A stretch of DNA of 64,000 bases from Astrocystis sublimbata (Eukaryota; Ascomycota; Sordariomycetes; Xylariales; Xylariaceae), in NCBI GenBank assembly GCA_022453515.1, contig JAJNNY010000014.1:372001-436000 (forward strand), in the 5' to 3' direction. This document shows, piece by piece, positions 24,960 through 37,039 of this stretch (the stretch's first letter is position 1; each line of letters opens with the position of its first letter). The notes below the pieces were generated by a model. The model had not been told where the DNA came from, ran no database searches, and was given only the letters and a program-made list of their open reading frames with translations. The translations under genes were made by a program, and so were the position numbers.

Positions 24960-26258
24960 TTGCTTACCAAGGTTATGAGATGCCAATGGCAATACACGCT
25001 ATAGTCATACATAATATTGAAGCCACCATTTGCCGATTCCCAATTCGTCGATACTAGTTAGTTTGACTCAGGTACGAAAAAGCTCATTATGAGACGCCTC
25101 CTCCCAACTGACACAAGGGAGGGCGCGTGTCTCATGCGCCAATTACCACAATCGGATTCATCGAACTTTGCGGTAGGCAGTTTTCGTCATAGATCTGCGC
25201 GCCTCAGCCTCGATGGCGCACATATGCAGTTGCTCCTAACAGAAAAGCGTACCGACAGCTTGGAGCCAACAAATTCCTGGCTACATTGAGTGGTCTTTAT
25301 GATAGATTAATGATGTGACATAGTCCTACGTGACAGCGCGGTGGGATGAACAATACGGGCATCCCGTTGGCTGCAGTACCCGAACCTATTGCGTGCATAT
25401 TACAACGGCTATACATGATCGTGTTATCGAGGGAGCACGGTTGTCTCACGGACTGGGGGTGGTGATTGGACATGTACATGCGGTTGTGGGACCGTGGCTT
25501 CGGCTTCGACAGTTCTGGGAAGGGCTATAGATCCAATTGAATCAAATGGTTGCATTCCTCACTATGTACTGACTATTCAAAGCTATGTCGCACTCATCGC
25601 GAGTCACCCCTGAGCAATTCGGAAGACAATCCGATACCCGTCTCGTACCATTTCCTATCCCTTTGCTTCGCCCCGCCGCGAGGCGATAGGGTGGAATAGC
25701 ATCAGGAATCAGGATTCAGAAAAAGGGATGCTCCCCCAAATGCCGTTGATGCAGACTGCAGTGCGACAGTGTATCGGGGTAGCAATGCTGACTGACCCAA
25801 CCACACGATGCTTCGCAGCCCGTCTGACTCTGGTCTGGTCTGGTCTCTCTCAGATACCTAGGTAGTGTAGGTATGTTAGGCAGGCTGGCGTGTGTATGTA
25901 CCAATGTTGTGTGAGCAAAAAGCAAGCGGCCGAGGCTTATTGCTACGCTATGTTCCAGACGCACCGGATCACTGTGTTCGCCGTCAGTGCCGGAGCCGCA
26001 GGGCCAGTGCTTTCGGGCTGGCGGATGGAGAACACCCCAGGTTTTGCCTATTAAGGAGCCCATTCCTGAACCCTTTTCCTGCTCTCGCTCTCTGACACGA
26101 GGGGATTCATACGCGTGTAATGTCAGGATCGTCCGAACTCTTGTTCGTCACCCCCTGGCCTTCCCATCATCACTCACTCCCCTTTCTTCTTCAGACACCC
26201 ATCTATACCCATGACACGCCCATTTCTCCTGCATTTCAGCCAGGAACAACTCGTCGTT
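24960..26258. other. Intergenic: promoter region of the APC permease gene
   Basis: Downstream of the rhodopsin-like gene and upstream of the permease. It contains a CCTAGGTA palindrome at 25857-25864 and pyrimidine-rich tracts just before the permease start. No gene is recognised. Confidence 0.55.
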
Positions 26259-28036
26259 ATGGATAGTAGTAGTATCGAGGAGAAGGGCCAGGCTATCGAG
26301 CTGAAGCGCAGTGGCTCGCAGGGGTCCTCCCACGATGACGCTGCCCTGGCACGTATAGGGAAGAAGCCCGTTCTGAAGAGGAACTTCGGCTTCTTGACGA
26401 TACTGGGTTTTAGTTGCACAGTTCTCATCACTTGGGAAGGATCATTAACGTATGCTCTCTATCCTATCCGAGATTCTCGTGATCATGCATTTCGCTAACA
26501 GCCACGCAGGACATTTCTCTCGGGACTGCAGAAGTATGATATTAATATTCCTACCTCATCTCGCTAAGTCAGGAGATACTGATACTTCTTTCCCAGTGGC
26601 GGACCGTCAGGTTTGCTCTACGGCTTCATCGTCGTCTGGGCCGGTACTCTATCCGTCTTCGCAACCTTGTCCGAATTAGTCTCCATGGCCCCGACGTCAG
26701 GCGGCCAGTACCACTGGGTGTCAATGCTGGCGCCGACGTCATGCCGGAAGTTCCTCGGATACCTCACCGGGTGGCTGGCTATAGTAGGATGGCAAGCCCT
26801 CGTAGCTTCCGGTGCCCTTGTCACCGGAACCATGATCCAAGGCCTTATCCTGCTCACACATCCGGAATATGCAGGTTGGATGAAGAACTGGCACGGCACA
26901 CTCCTGTTGTGGGCCGTGGTGATAGGTAGTTACGGCATCAACACCGCTGTCGGATCTCTCCTGGCGAGATTCGAAGGCCTGGTGTTGGTCCTGCACATTC
27001 TCGGGTTCTTCGCTGTCATACTCCCGTTGTCGTTGCTCAGCCCCCATGGTTCGGCTAAGGATGTGTTCGACACGTGGAAAAACTCGGGACTGTGGCAGAC
27101 GCAGGGCTTGTCTTTCAGCATTGGCATCATCGGAAACGTATTCGCCTTCCTCGGCGGAGATTGCGCTATTCACGTAAGTCACACCAACTCATCCCGCTGT
27201 TGCTGTATCGATGTTCTAACAGGCACCAGATGTCCGAGGAGATCCGCAACGCCGCCATGGTTGTCCCCCGCTCCCTCATGACGGGGCTCGCCATCAACGG
27301 GACCCTAGGCTTCGCCATGATGATCGCCACGCTCTACTCCATCGGCGACATCGACGTCGCCATTGCCGAAAACCCGCAGTATCCGTTCATGTCCATCTTC
27401 AAGCACGCCGTGGGCTCCACAGCGGGCGCGACGGTGATGTCCGCCCTTGTCGTGGTCATGTCCTTCAGCGCCACGACGGGATGTCTGGCGTCTACATCCC
27501 GCATCTACTGGGCCTTTGCCCGCGACCGCGCGCTGCCCGGCTGGCGCACGATCAAGAAGATCAGCCCGCGCACCAGCATCCCTGAGTACGCGGTCATGAT
27601 CACCGTCGTCATCGCCATCATCCTGTCTCTCGTGAACATCGGACACGCAGCGGCTTTCAACGGGGTTATCTCCGTGTCCATCGCCGGATTATTCGGATCC
27701 TACCTCGTCGCTGCGTCTCTGCTGCTCTATCGCCGAGTGGCTGGTCATATCCGCGTGCTAGAAGACGACGACACCCTGACGAACACAATGGGCACGAACT
27801 TGACGTGGGGCCCGTGGCGGCTGCGCGGCTGGTTGGGGACTGTGAACAACGCCTTCTCGTGCGTTTATCTGACCTACATCTTCTTCTTCAGCTTCTGGCC
27901 GCCGGTGAAGGATGTGACGCCCGAGACGTTCAATTGGGCGGTGCTGGTGTTTGTGGTGGTGGTCACGTTCAGTCTTGCGTATTACAGGTTGTGGGCTAGC
28001 AAGATCTACACGGGCCCGATTGTGGAAACACATTGA
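26259..28036 (+). CDS. APC-superfamily amino acid/choline/GABA permease
   Basis: Exons 26259-26449, 26510-26533 (24 nt), 26597-27173 and 27230-28036 give 532 residues. The ATG at 26259 has a better context than the in-frame ATG at 26211, which would add 16 residues. The protein is a plasma-membrane or vacuolar transporter of the fungal Hnm1/Uga4-like amino acid-polyamine-organocation group. It shows the hydrophilic N-terminus, then FGFLTILGFSCTVLITWEGS (first helix), FLSGLQNGGPSGLLYGF assembled across the microexon, SELVSMAPTSGGQYHWV, and HMSEEIRNAAMVVPRSL between central helices. About twelve membrane segments can be traced to the terminal YYRLWASKIYTGP. Substrate specificity cannot be read from sequence; relatives carry choline, GABA or other amino acids. 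Confidence 0.92.
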
Positions 28037-31000
28037 TTGGGATGGAGGCACTTAATGGAGTTTTGGTTTGATTTTTATCAGCAAATGCATACTTAGTGTA
28101 AGAGAATAAAAAGAAAGTTCAAGTAAATCAATCAGTCTCTTGACGAAAATCAGCCAAGGGTGAGATTTTGGTTCAATTTGAGTACTACTGTAGGAGGGTT
28201 GAGTCTGTACAAGACCCCTTTACCACCCGAGCCACCCAAACTCACCATATCCGCTACTTGTTTTAAGTTGTTAGCCCTTACCTAAATAGTCCCTTTTTGA
28301 AAAATCCGTTGAATTGCCCGTGATTCAATAGCAGTGTTCTAACTCTTCGTCTATTTCTGGTGGGGCACTCTGTCCAGATTCAATTCTACTGGGGTGGTAC
28401 ACAGCATCCCAGCGTCTCGACCGTCACCCATGATCATCGATGAGCTATGTTTTGCAGCAGTAAGCGAGCGCGGAGTAATGATGAAACTTGCTTGGCTTTC
28501 CTATACCCCTCTACACTACCCTCGTGCCATAACTCGATCAAAGAGATTATCAAGAGAAGCTACACAAGCAATTGCGCAAACAGTTACCTGATCTTTGCGA
28601 CAGCAGACATGATATGATATGATTCCACTGATATTGGCTTAGGTAAGAGAAACTGTTTCTGGGGGGTAGTTGCCGTGCCATATTCTCTGTTTTGGGTCAT
28701 CCGGTTACAGTCGTAAAAATGGCCATGCATAAAAAATTCTTTATGCGTCTGGTTTTATAGTTCAGAGTGATTTGAGGTTGGTGGGATGTTCCCTGTGGTG
28801 GACGAATAGTCTAGGGTTAGACCATGTGCTCTTAATTACCAACCCGGCGATCGGTAATTGTTGAGGGGTTTTGACAGGTCATATGATCGCGTGATATGTG
28901 AATGCGACGGATTGAAACCGCGGAGATTCCCATCACTTTTGAAGTGTTTCTGTTGACTTATTGTACCTTCACATCTTTGCCAAAAGCAGAGAGACTCGCA
29001 TTTGTCGCATCGAAGATTTGACCCATGACTACTAACTTGCCGGCTCGCCGGCCATTGCTATGCTATGCAAAGTCTATCGGTATCCACTAATAAACCAATT
29101 ATAACATCGGTGATATAGTTGATGTCACTTATGCCTTATGCTTGATAATAATGGCAATTGTATTAGCGCAATTTTTTCTTCTTTTCCTTTCGCATTTCGC
29201 GGAACCGGTGCCTGCGGCTTTTTCAAACCTCATCACCTCGTTTTGGGATGAGATGTGATACGTCTTGATACCTCCATCACATCGAGCCATCACCCGACCC
29301 GAGGCGAAAAAAATAAGCAAGTAAGATTGCAAAGATCCATAACTCTTATCGTAGGCTCAGCACTTGCGCTGCAAGTCGTGGTCTTGGCGAACGAACCGTT
29401 ACTGACTGGCTGATTGTGAGCCCAGAAACTGCTAATCAGGAAGTAAGAATCCTTTGAGATCAGGCAAGGACTCGGAGGGCAGATGGCAAGCTTACCCGAG
29501 ATTCATTATCAACCCAGATGCCAGAGATTGGTGATGCAGTCAATGGTTACACTGCATGAGAGGCCCATGTCAAGACAGCACGACAATGCCCTATCCATAT
29601 CACCGTGAGGTACATCGATCTTTGTACTTGTACTTGCAGAGCATATAACCTCGTCTGTCTGTAAAAGTAAGTAGATTATCGCCGAGAGTATGCACGGTGC
29701 TGGGTGCTGCCAGGCTTTCGCGGCTACACCGAGCATCTATCTACATAGCAATCAATATTGATTGACTCAAAAGCGCATTATCGCAGGCAATAAATAATAA
29801 AGCCTCGAAAAAAGGAAGCATGGATATTGCGGCAGGTACAAAGTACCTGAACAACCTAGGCACTAGCGCATGCTGTGCTCCTTGCCAGAATTCAGAATTC
29901 AGGCAAGCGTGCTGGCTACGGCTCGGCCCACCAGGCTGGAACCACGCTACCGGCTATTGCTGCATTGATCAGAAACATGTTTGTCTCTATTGGGGGCAAT
30001 CGCCCGGCCACCTGATGTGCATCTGCAACTGTTGACTGAAGACATTGCGAGAGTTGCAGCAGAAGGTATGTTGTTGGCTGCACTAGTATTGCAACGTGAT
30101 ATCCGAGCGCAACTAGCCTGAACCTCACCGTGTTCGAGAAGACGTCTAGGTAAGGGGCACCTTGCCATGGGCTTGCTCACCTCGTGTTTAAGTGTGGCGC
30201 TAGGCGTCCCCCGGTGGCTTGCGTTACTAGTGATGGCAGGCTGGCGCACAGGCGCCGGGCGGGTTGGACGACAGCCAGCCAGAAGCAGGTACCTCGATTC
30301 CATGTACATGACCATGTACATGACGGGCCAGGAATCGACGGGTGACATCAGGATTGGAGTCGGGGGATGCAAGCGACCTGTAGGTGAGTAGATCGTTGTG
30401 CTACATCGAGTCTCAACCGCAGCTTGTGCATGATGCGGCCCGCAGACTAGCTGATCGAGCTGGAGTATTTACTCCTTGTTCTTGTTGCTTGTGTTGGTCG
30501 GTTGCAAGATGAAGTGTAACCAGAATAAAGTATCCAGGACTTATAAGATAAGGTAAGTGTAAGTGTGTGTTAGTGAGCTGACGGGCAGCGTGGCCAATGA
30601 ACGGCGTCGGCGTGTGCTGTACCGGCTCCCCGTCCGCGACTCAACGCCCAAAGGTCCAAGGCCCCCGGTCGGATCTATCGGTCCTTATCAGACCAAGAGC
30701 ACCTATCAAACCTGCTGCGAGCCACGCTTCACCACGGCCAGGAACGACGGCGCATACCCCGACTCTCCCCAATTCCTGCTCCCCCATCCAGTGGCCGAGG
30801 TGGCATCCACCCATCTGCTTTGCAACAGGGATCAAGATCAGTTCCTTGCAACCTTGGAAAGTCTCCAGGTCACGACCCGGTCGCCAACCAACCCAGGTCC
30901 TAACCCAGGTCATGGGTCAGTTCATTGCGCTCGATCGACGATGGCTAAAGATAGGTCCCATACAGTAGGTAAAGGTACTTGTTGACACACCTGTCCTTCA

Positions 31001-32039
31001 TGCCGACACCCAGGCTCCAGCTCGTCGACACACCCTGCCGAGTGCCAGAGTGAGAGGACTATGCCGGCCATGCGCAGATTAGCTGTGGTCCTGTGGATGC
31101 GCATCAGGAACTTTGTCGAGTGATGTCTTTCTACTGACGCCGGACCTCGCAGCCCGCCCCTCGACGGCCACTCTAACGATGTGTGTGTAGATCTCACCCT
31201 ACGATCAGCGGTCTCAGTCTAGACTCCATGCAGTGGTAGTTCTTTTTGTCTCGTTCGTCTAGACTTTTTAGTCGGTGTTCCTGGGTGTGGTAGCCCACGT
31301 TTGTGTTTGAACTATTATTGCTAGTGTACCTGCATCGTGGTACTGGCTTGCTTTACCGTGCTGCTCTTGCTTGCTCTTGCTGCTCTGCGTCTCGGTATAC
31401 TCCTCCAGGCTCACATGTTCTCATTCTTACGTTGTTCTCGACTGTTTTCTGTCCCTTTTCGTACATATTCGTACGCATATGTACCTATTCACTCACGAAC
31501 ACCCGACATTCCTCCCCCGGGCTCTGATCAGATTCAATTAAACGGGCGGGGCCTCTGCTATGCTCTGACCACCGGCCACATTGTCTCAACCGGATTGTCC
31601 GTTTCTGCATCTGTTGGCCTGCGTTGACTCGTTGGTGATGTGAGCTGCTGCCAACTTGTCCGTCCAGCAAACCCAAACCCAATCCTCCCAATACCAACAA
31701 CCAACCAACCAACCAACCAGCATTGCCCGACGGCGCAGATCGAAGCGGCAACGGCGGCATCGAGACCCGACTTTGTTGTTATCCATGCTACGTCAATTGC
31801 CGAGAGCTCCAAACCTGCTCCCGCGCACCGCTAAACAACTTAAACAACTTACACAAACAAACGCACACCCCTTTCCTGCTTTTTCTCGAGAGCGACAGCA
31901 GTGATACCCGCGTCTTAGACAGCCATACCCCGTCCGTCTAGCGGAGCCGCACTCTACTTGTAACTGCATCGACGACGGTCCTTTGTCCAGCCGTGCCGTG
32001 CATTCACATATCACCGACCCTGAACGGGCAGCGCTCACG
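28037..32039. other. Long gene-poor intergenic region (about 4 kb)
   Basis: No convincing coding region. The left part is AT-rich. The right part (from about 31200) is probably promoter and long leader of the 1239-residue protein gene, with a CCAA tandem repeat at 31701-31716 and an upstream ATG at 31784. Open frames of up to 140 codons near 30.6 kb lack any family resemblance. Confidence 0.5.
31701..31716. repeat. (CCAA)4 microsatellite
   Basis: Four perfect CCAA units in the presumed leader of the downstream gene. Confidence 0.85.
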
Positions 32040-35000
32040 ATGGTGGTGGCTACCGCCCCGTCGCATGGCGAGTCAGCCCAGTCTGATCACGACCAGGACC
32101 GCGACGGCGGCCTATCACCGTCGTCCCAGTCCCTATCGCCGGCTCTATCTTCGTCGCCCATGCCTTTCCTTCCTGTTCTTGAGACCACCTTGACGCCGTT
32201 GTCCATGGACAGCGACTTTGACACGAATGCGACTTCGAATGCGACGGCGACCCACCGCGGTGTAAGCCACACTGACACTGACATAGCTGACGATGCCCGG
32301 GAGCGTCGCCCCTCGTCGCGAGGCAACACGCCTCTCATCCCTTCGCTGGGCTTCAGCTCTAACGGCACTCTGAGCGTGAGTAAAAACGGAAGCCATGTGC
32401 TCGGCCAGGGAGCGAATAAGTACTCGTGGGCAGAGGCGAAGTCTGCATCCACACCCGACGCCAGCTTTAGTCAGACCGCTGTAGACGGCGCTGCAAGCCC
32501 AGCAAGCCCTGTAAGCCCTGCCAAATCGACGGACGATCCCTGTCAGCCCCAGACAACACAGCAGGCCCAACAGCCCATACTCGTAAAACCGAAACCACTG
32601 GTACGCACCGCATCCACCAAGAGCGTGTCCCTACGACACCCAACGCCCGACACGAACCCACGTTCTGCCTCCCACGCGAGCAACATTGCCCAGCTCGAAG
32701 CCACGGCCGAGAAGCTGTCCATGACCTCGTCCATCGACGACGCCATCCGGGACCTGCACGACGAGCAAAAGCGGGCCGACAGCCGTCGCTCCTCCATATT
32801 GGCTGCCAGCATAGCCTCCATCCCTGAATACGACGAACCTGCTTTGTTCCCCCTTTCCAAGCAGATATCCATCGCCACCTCGCTACGGGAGGCCAACTCC
32901 ACTGCCCGCCACGGTGGCTACTCGCCCGGTGGTTTTGTCATGTCCCCTAGCTCCTCCATCGCCTCTGGCAGTGCCCGTCTCAGATCAGGTTCGAACGGCG
33001 TGCCCAAACCAGACCCGGATGCCAGCACCTCGTTGTCCAGACACGGACCCGGGAAAAGCTCCATCCGTAGCGTACGATCTATTAATAAGCCGACTCTGAC
33101 GACACTCGCCGAAATAGAGCCTACGTCTCTGACTGCCGCTGCCATGAATGCAGCCGACAGACTCGCAGAGGAGCCAGAAGAAGACGACGCTCTACGAGTT
33201 CCGCCCATACATGACGCAGACCGCACACCACATGCAAACAACCAGTACGAGTCCAGTGCGCATGAGTACTGGGACCAACCTGCGTCGGGAGCTCACCAAC
33301 GGAGGCGAAAGGACGTTCATGAACGTCCCTCTACGGCTGGTTCAGACGGCACATTCGAGCAGGCTGAGCGGGCGTTTGCTGATTTTGACGGTGCTCACTG
33401 CTCTCCCGATGTAGATATGGAGGATTCGGTCAACTTTCAGACGCTCTTCGCGTCGCCAACGTTGGACATGGACCCCTCGTTTGCGGCCTCTTTCAATCCC
33501 AACTTTACGCTAGAGGAAAAGGAACCTGAACCCGAACCGTCGAGACCTACGATACCTCACCCTAGAAACCCGCCTACTGCTCGACCCAAATCGTATCTAG
33601 ATCCTGGCACCGGCGACCATATGTTTTATTACCCGGCACGGGTGCCCATGATGCTCAACCTACCGCAAAAGCTCTCCAAGAAACCTAAAGCACCAGCTCG
33701 GGATGCCCAGAGGCCCAGAGCATTTGACACCAAGCCCCATGAAAGTCGCCACCACGAAAGTCACCAGCGTAGTGCGTCATGGCTACCCGAATTTCATCCT
33801 GAACCGCTTCTCAATCCCCTCGGATCATTCATCAATGAGAAGGATCCATCAGTGTCCTCTGATCCAAAGCAGCCCCAAGCCGAGTCATCCACTCATGCTG
33901 AAGGTGCAGACCAGAATCACCCCGAATCTCATGCACAAGCTACTGAGAGTGATGCTCAGATGTCTACGATACCCCTCACAACTCCTGTCAAAAGGAGATC
34001 GCAAATACCCGATTTGAACCAATTACCCCCGCAGCTCCGAGCCAGCACCTACTTTGAGCTACCTTCCCAGCAGATGCCAAGTATTCAGCTGAAAGATGGC
34101 TCAGCGACAAACACACTGGACGACATTCTCAACGCGTCGGCCAAAGCACCGGTATCGGCTTTCACCGATCACGCGTTTGCTGGCTCGCTCGGGAACGAGA
34201 CTTACGGGGCAGACAAAAAACGGAAGTCGCATATGAAGCATCCTAGCACCGCCTCTGATCTGCACGTAGTACGCAAGAGTCGGAGCTCGTTCTTTCACCT
34301 AAGGAAGCCAAGTGCCCTAAGCCGACATTCGGCAACCCAAGAAGACAAAGATGCTGCATCCACCGACTACGGTGACGAACACCAGCCTTTAGCTGGCTCT
34401 GTTAATGGCGAGGCCGCACACAAAGCCGGGGACGAAAGTGAGGAAGGCGAGGAAGGTGAGGAGGAACAGGAGATCTACGGAGCACCGACAACCCTTCTGG
34501 CTGAACTTCAAATGCGAAAAGCACAGCAAAAGCTGCGCACGCGGCCAGCCGCCAGCGCGTTCCCCAACGGCCTGCACTCCACCCTTCTAGAGATGGATAC
34601 GGTTGCCGAGGTGGAACGTCAAGCACGGAATCGCAAAAAGATTAATCTCGCGTGGGAAGACCCGAACTCGAACCAAGCTGCAGACGACGACGAAGATACG
34701 CCGTTAGGCGTTTTGATGGCCAACAAAGGCCAAGAAGTCGGCTTAGTTGGCGCCATAGCAGCAGCGCAGCGACCACTTGGACTGATGGAGCGACGGGATA
34801 TGGAAGATAACGAGCCTTTGAGTGTTCGCCGCAATCGTCTCAACGGACGAGAGGCGGGGCCCATCCAGCGCATGACTATCGGTCGCGGCATGAGCTACAA
34901 CCCAGCTCATCAACTTCCCAGTCCACAGCTCCGCGTGGAGACACCCGAGAGAGATGAATCAGAGGAGGAGGGGGAGACTCTGGCAGAGCGTATGCGCCGC

Positions 35001-35759
35001 CTCAAATCTCTGGAGGACGACAACAATCCACTTCCGCAAGCCCGGCCAGTAAGCGCGTCGTTTTCCGCCGAACTTTTCAACACACTGGGAGATACATTTC
35101 GCAGTGATGCGGCCGACACCAAAGATGCTGGCAAGAACAAGGAACACGAAGTGCCGTCGAACGAGGAAGAGGAAACGCTGGGCCAACGACGTCGGCGTTT
35201 GCAGGAAGAGCGCGAAGCACGCGAGCGGGAGATGACTCAAGCGCAGCTCACTGGGGGGCGATCCAGTATTGTGCCTCAGTTAACGAAACGGCACTCCTTG
35301 GCCGACGTACTAGGGGTCAGTCGCGCTAAAGGCATTCGAGCTGTGACGAGCGATCCGCGTGTAGAAGCCGAACGAGCCAGGCAAGAAGAAGGTGCACGAT
35401 ATCAGGAGGACCAGAAGAGAAAACTTGACGCTTTTCGACCGCAGATGCCTGCCAGCTTGAGTACAACAAACTTGGGGAAACCGGGTGGGTTCATGGCTGG
35501 CCGCTTCAACGACGGCACCGGCGGCGGATTCGGCCAGTCTCGCGATGCGACAATCACGGGAAGCTTCGGCAGCATGGGTGCGATGCCCAATCCTGCGTAT
35601 AGGGCGAGTGCAATGGGCAATGCCTTCCGTGTGGGAGGCGCCATGTCTACGTATGGGCCACCTATGGCGACTCCATATGTGAATCCATACGGGGCACCGC
35701 AGCCCTCCTCAACTGGCCAGATAGCTAGCATCGAGCGATGGAGACAAGGGATCCTCTAG
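32040..35759 (+). CDS. Large, mostly disordered protein of unknown function with degenerate R-x-RRL repeats
   Basis: Single exon of 1239 residues from the ATG at 32040 (the frame extends 19 codons upstream only to a TTG). Ser/Pro/Ala-rich and acidic stretches dominate. Islands that look conserved are: FYYPARVPMMLNLPQKLSKK (about residues 525-545), LPPQLRASTYFELPSQQMPS with IQLKDGSATNTLDDILNAS (about 658-700), and EIYGAPTTLLAELQMRKAQQ (about 807-826). From about 880 to 1060 four related segments recur: DEDTPLGVLM, NEPLSVRRNRL, GETLAERMRRLKSL and EETLGQRRRRLQEE. The last 100 residues are Gly/Met/Pro-rich and end IASIERWRQGIL. No signal peptide or membrane segment is seen. Related long proteins occur in many filamentous fungi, sometimes labelled cell-wall proline-rich, a name the sequence does not support. 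Function unknown. Confidence 0.85.
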   Translation: MVVATAPSHGESAQSDHDQDRDGGLSPSSQSLSPALSSSPMPFLPVLETTLTPLSMDSDFDTNATSNATATHRGVSHTDTDIADDARERRPSSRGNTPLIPSLGFSSNGTLSVSKNGSHVLGQGANKYSWAEAKSASTPDASFSQTAVDGAASPASPVSPAKSTDDPCQPQTTQQAQQPILVKPKPLVRTASTKSVSLRHPTPDTNPRSASHASNIAQLEATAEKLSMTSSIDDAIRDLHDEQKRADSRRSSILAASIASIPEYDEPALFPLSKQISIATSLREANSTARHGGYSPGGFVMSPSSSIASGSARLRSGSNGVPKPDPDASTSLSRHGPGKSSIRSVRSINKPTLTTLAEIEPTSLTAAAMNAADRLAEEPEEDDALRVPPIHDADRTPHANNQYESSAHEYWDQPASGAHQRRRKDVHERPSTAGSDGTFEQAERAFADFDGAHCSPDVDMEDSVNFQTLFASPTLDMDPSFAASFNPNFTLEEKEPEPEPSRPTIPHPRNPPTARPKSYLDPGTGDHMFYYPARVPMMLNLPQKLSKKPKAPARDAQRPRAFDTKPHESRHHESHQRSASWLPEFHPEPLLNPLGSFINEKDPSVSSDPKQPQAESSTHAEGADQNHPESHAQATESDAQMSTIPLTTPVKRRSQIPDLNQLPPQLRASTYFELPSQQMPSIQLKDGSATNTLDDILNASAKAPVSAFTDHAFAGSLGNETYGADKKRKSHMKHPSTASDLHVVRKSRSSFFHLRKPSALSRHSATQEDKDAASTDYGDEHQPLAGSVNGEAAHKAGDESEEGEEGEEEQEIYGAPTTLLAELQMRKAQQKLRTRPAASAFPNGLHSTLLEMDTVAEVERQARNRKKINLAWEDPNSNQAADDDEDTPLGVLMANKGQEVGLVGAIAAAQRPLGLMERRDMEDNEPLSVRRNRLNGREAGPIQRMTIGRGMSYNPAHQLPSPQLRVETPERDESEEEGETLAERMRRLKSLEDDNNPLPQARPVSASFSAELFNTLGDTFRSDAADTKDAGKNKEHEVPSNEEEETLGQRRRRLQEEREAREREMTQAQLTGGRSSIVPQLTKRHSLADVLGVSRAKGIRAVTSDPRVEAERARQEEGARYQEDQKRKLDAFRPQMPASLSTTNLGKPGGFMAGRFNDGTGGGFGQSRDATITGSFGSMGAMPNPAYRASAMGNAFRVGGAMSTYGPPMATPYVNPYGAPQPSSTGQIASIERWRQGIL

Positions 35760-37039
35760 ACTCGACGACGAATCACTTTGCTTCGCTCTGAGAAGTACAG
35801 GATAGGATATATATGTTGCTTTTGAGCAAATGCCGGCCAATTTAGCAAGCGATATTGCGTTGGCTCTGTTTGGAGAAGAGCAAGCGAGCAAGAGAGCACG
35901 CAATCTATGTCATTCGACTTTTTTCTTTACCTATTCTACATCACACACCTACCTTCCTACTTACACATTGTACAAGCAGAGCGGAGCAACACGAATCACA
36001 CCATAGCATACATAGCATAGCATGGTGTTTGGAAGCCTATCAGTTCGATTTTTTTTTCTTTCCCCTTTGGCCCGGATAGTTAGTTGTTAGAGAGGATAAC
36101 TAGCAACTTTACGTTTTTGCATCGAGAATAGGGGAAAAGAAGTTTTTATAATTAATACCTATCTAGGGTACTTCATATACATACATATACACGAGTAGTT
36201 ATACTAGCTAGCAGGAAGCAATATGCACCATAGCATAATCTTAACACGACGACGCCTTTAACTCATTATTTGTTCATAATATCTACCTAGGTACATAGAC
36301 ATCATTAGCCTTAACCAGGGTTGAGGTTTGTGTCTATCTATTTACTCTGCCTAATGCCTTAGATAATCATATACTTGAGTACATAATGTATGCATGAATG
36401 CTAGAGACACCCGTGACATTTCTATAACTGTTAGAAACATGTGAGGTACTTTGAGTGTATTAGAAGAACCCCACGGCTAATACTCCCTCCCTCACCTAGG
36501 TATCCCGATATAAGAAATATAACAACCGATGTCAGCGGTAGCTCTGTTTATTTCGGTTGATTTATACACTATGCTTGCCAAGGAAGAAGTCATTTTTACG
36601 GCTTACATGGTGAATGAACCCAGCTATCGTGAGGTCTACACCTAAAATTCTCCTATCTACTTACATACAACACAATCCACTTCCTTTGGGAGTCAATGCA
36701 ATACCATTTTATATACGATTTATACACATGCATTTTGATTCGAAAAACAGTTGAAAGCCTCCAAAATCTTCTTCAATGTCTCGTTGAGTTGAGTTGTTGC
36801 CTTATCCTGCGCATTGAAAGTCAAAAGTGAAGTTACCATGTGAGAGACCAGGGTCCCACTTTAATCTATCGATTAAACAGCGCCAAGAGCAGCCCCAGAA
36901 AAAAGTTCCGTCGTTGCAATCCGTCTCTCTCAGCTCCAACATACCACCCTCAACCAGCAGCAAGCCACCTCGACGTCCTCAATCGACTCTGCCAGCTCAA
37001 AAATCGTTGTCGCATACCTCCCTGTCGCATTTGATCAAT
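35760..37039. other. Intergenic: 3' region of the disordered-protein gene and HAS1 promoter
   Basis: AT-rich spacer with two CCTAGGTA palindromes (36286-36293 and 36495-36502) and a T9 run near 36050. The frame upstream of HAS1 is open from 36827 but reads as leader sequence. No separate gene is seen. Confidence 0.55.

Noticed and set aside
30563..30985. 140-codon frame in the 28-32 kb gap
   Set aside because: No recognisable domain, overlapping frames of similar length on both strands, and no splice-supported extension.
31983..32039. N-terminal extension of the 1239-residue protein
   Set aside because: It would need TTG as start; the first ATG is at 32040.
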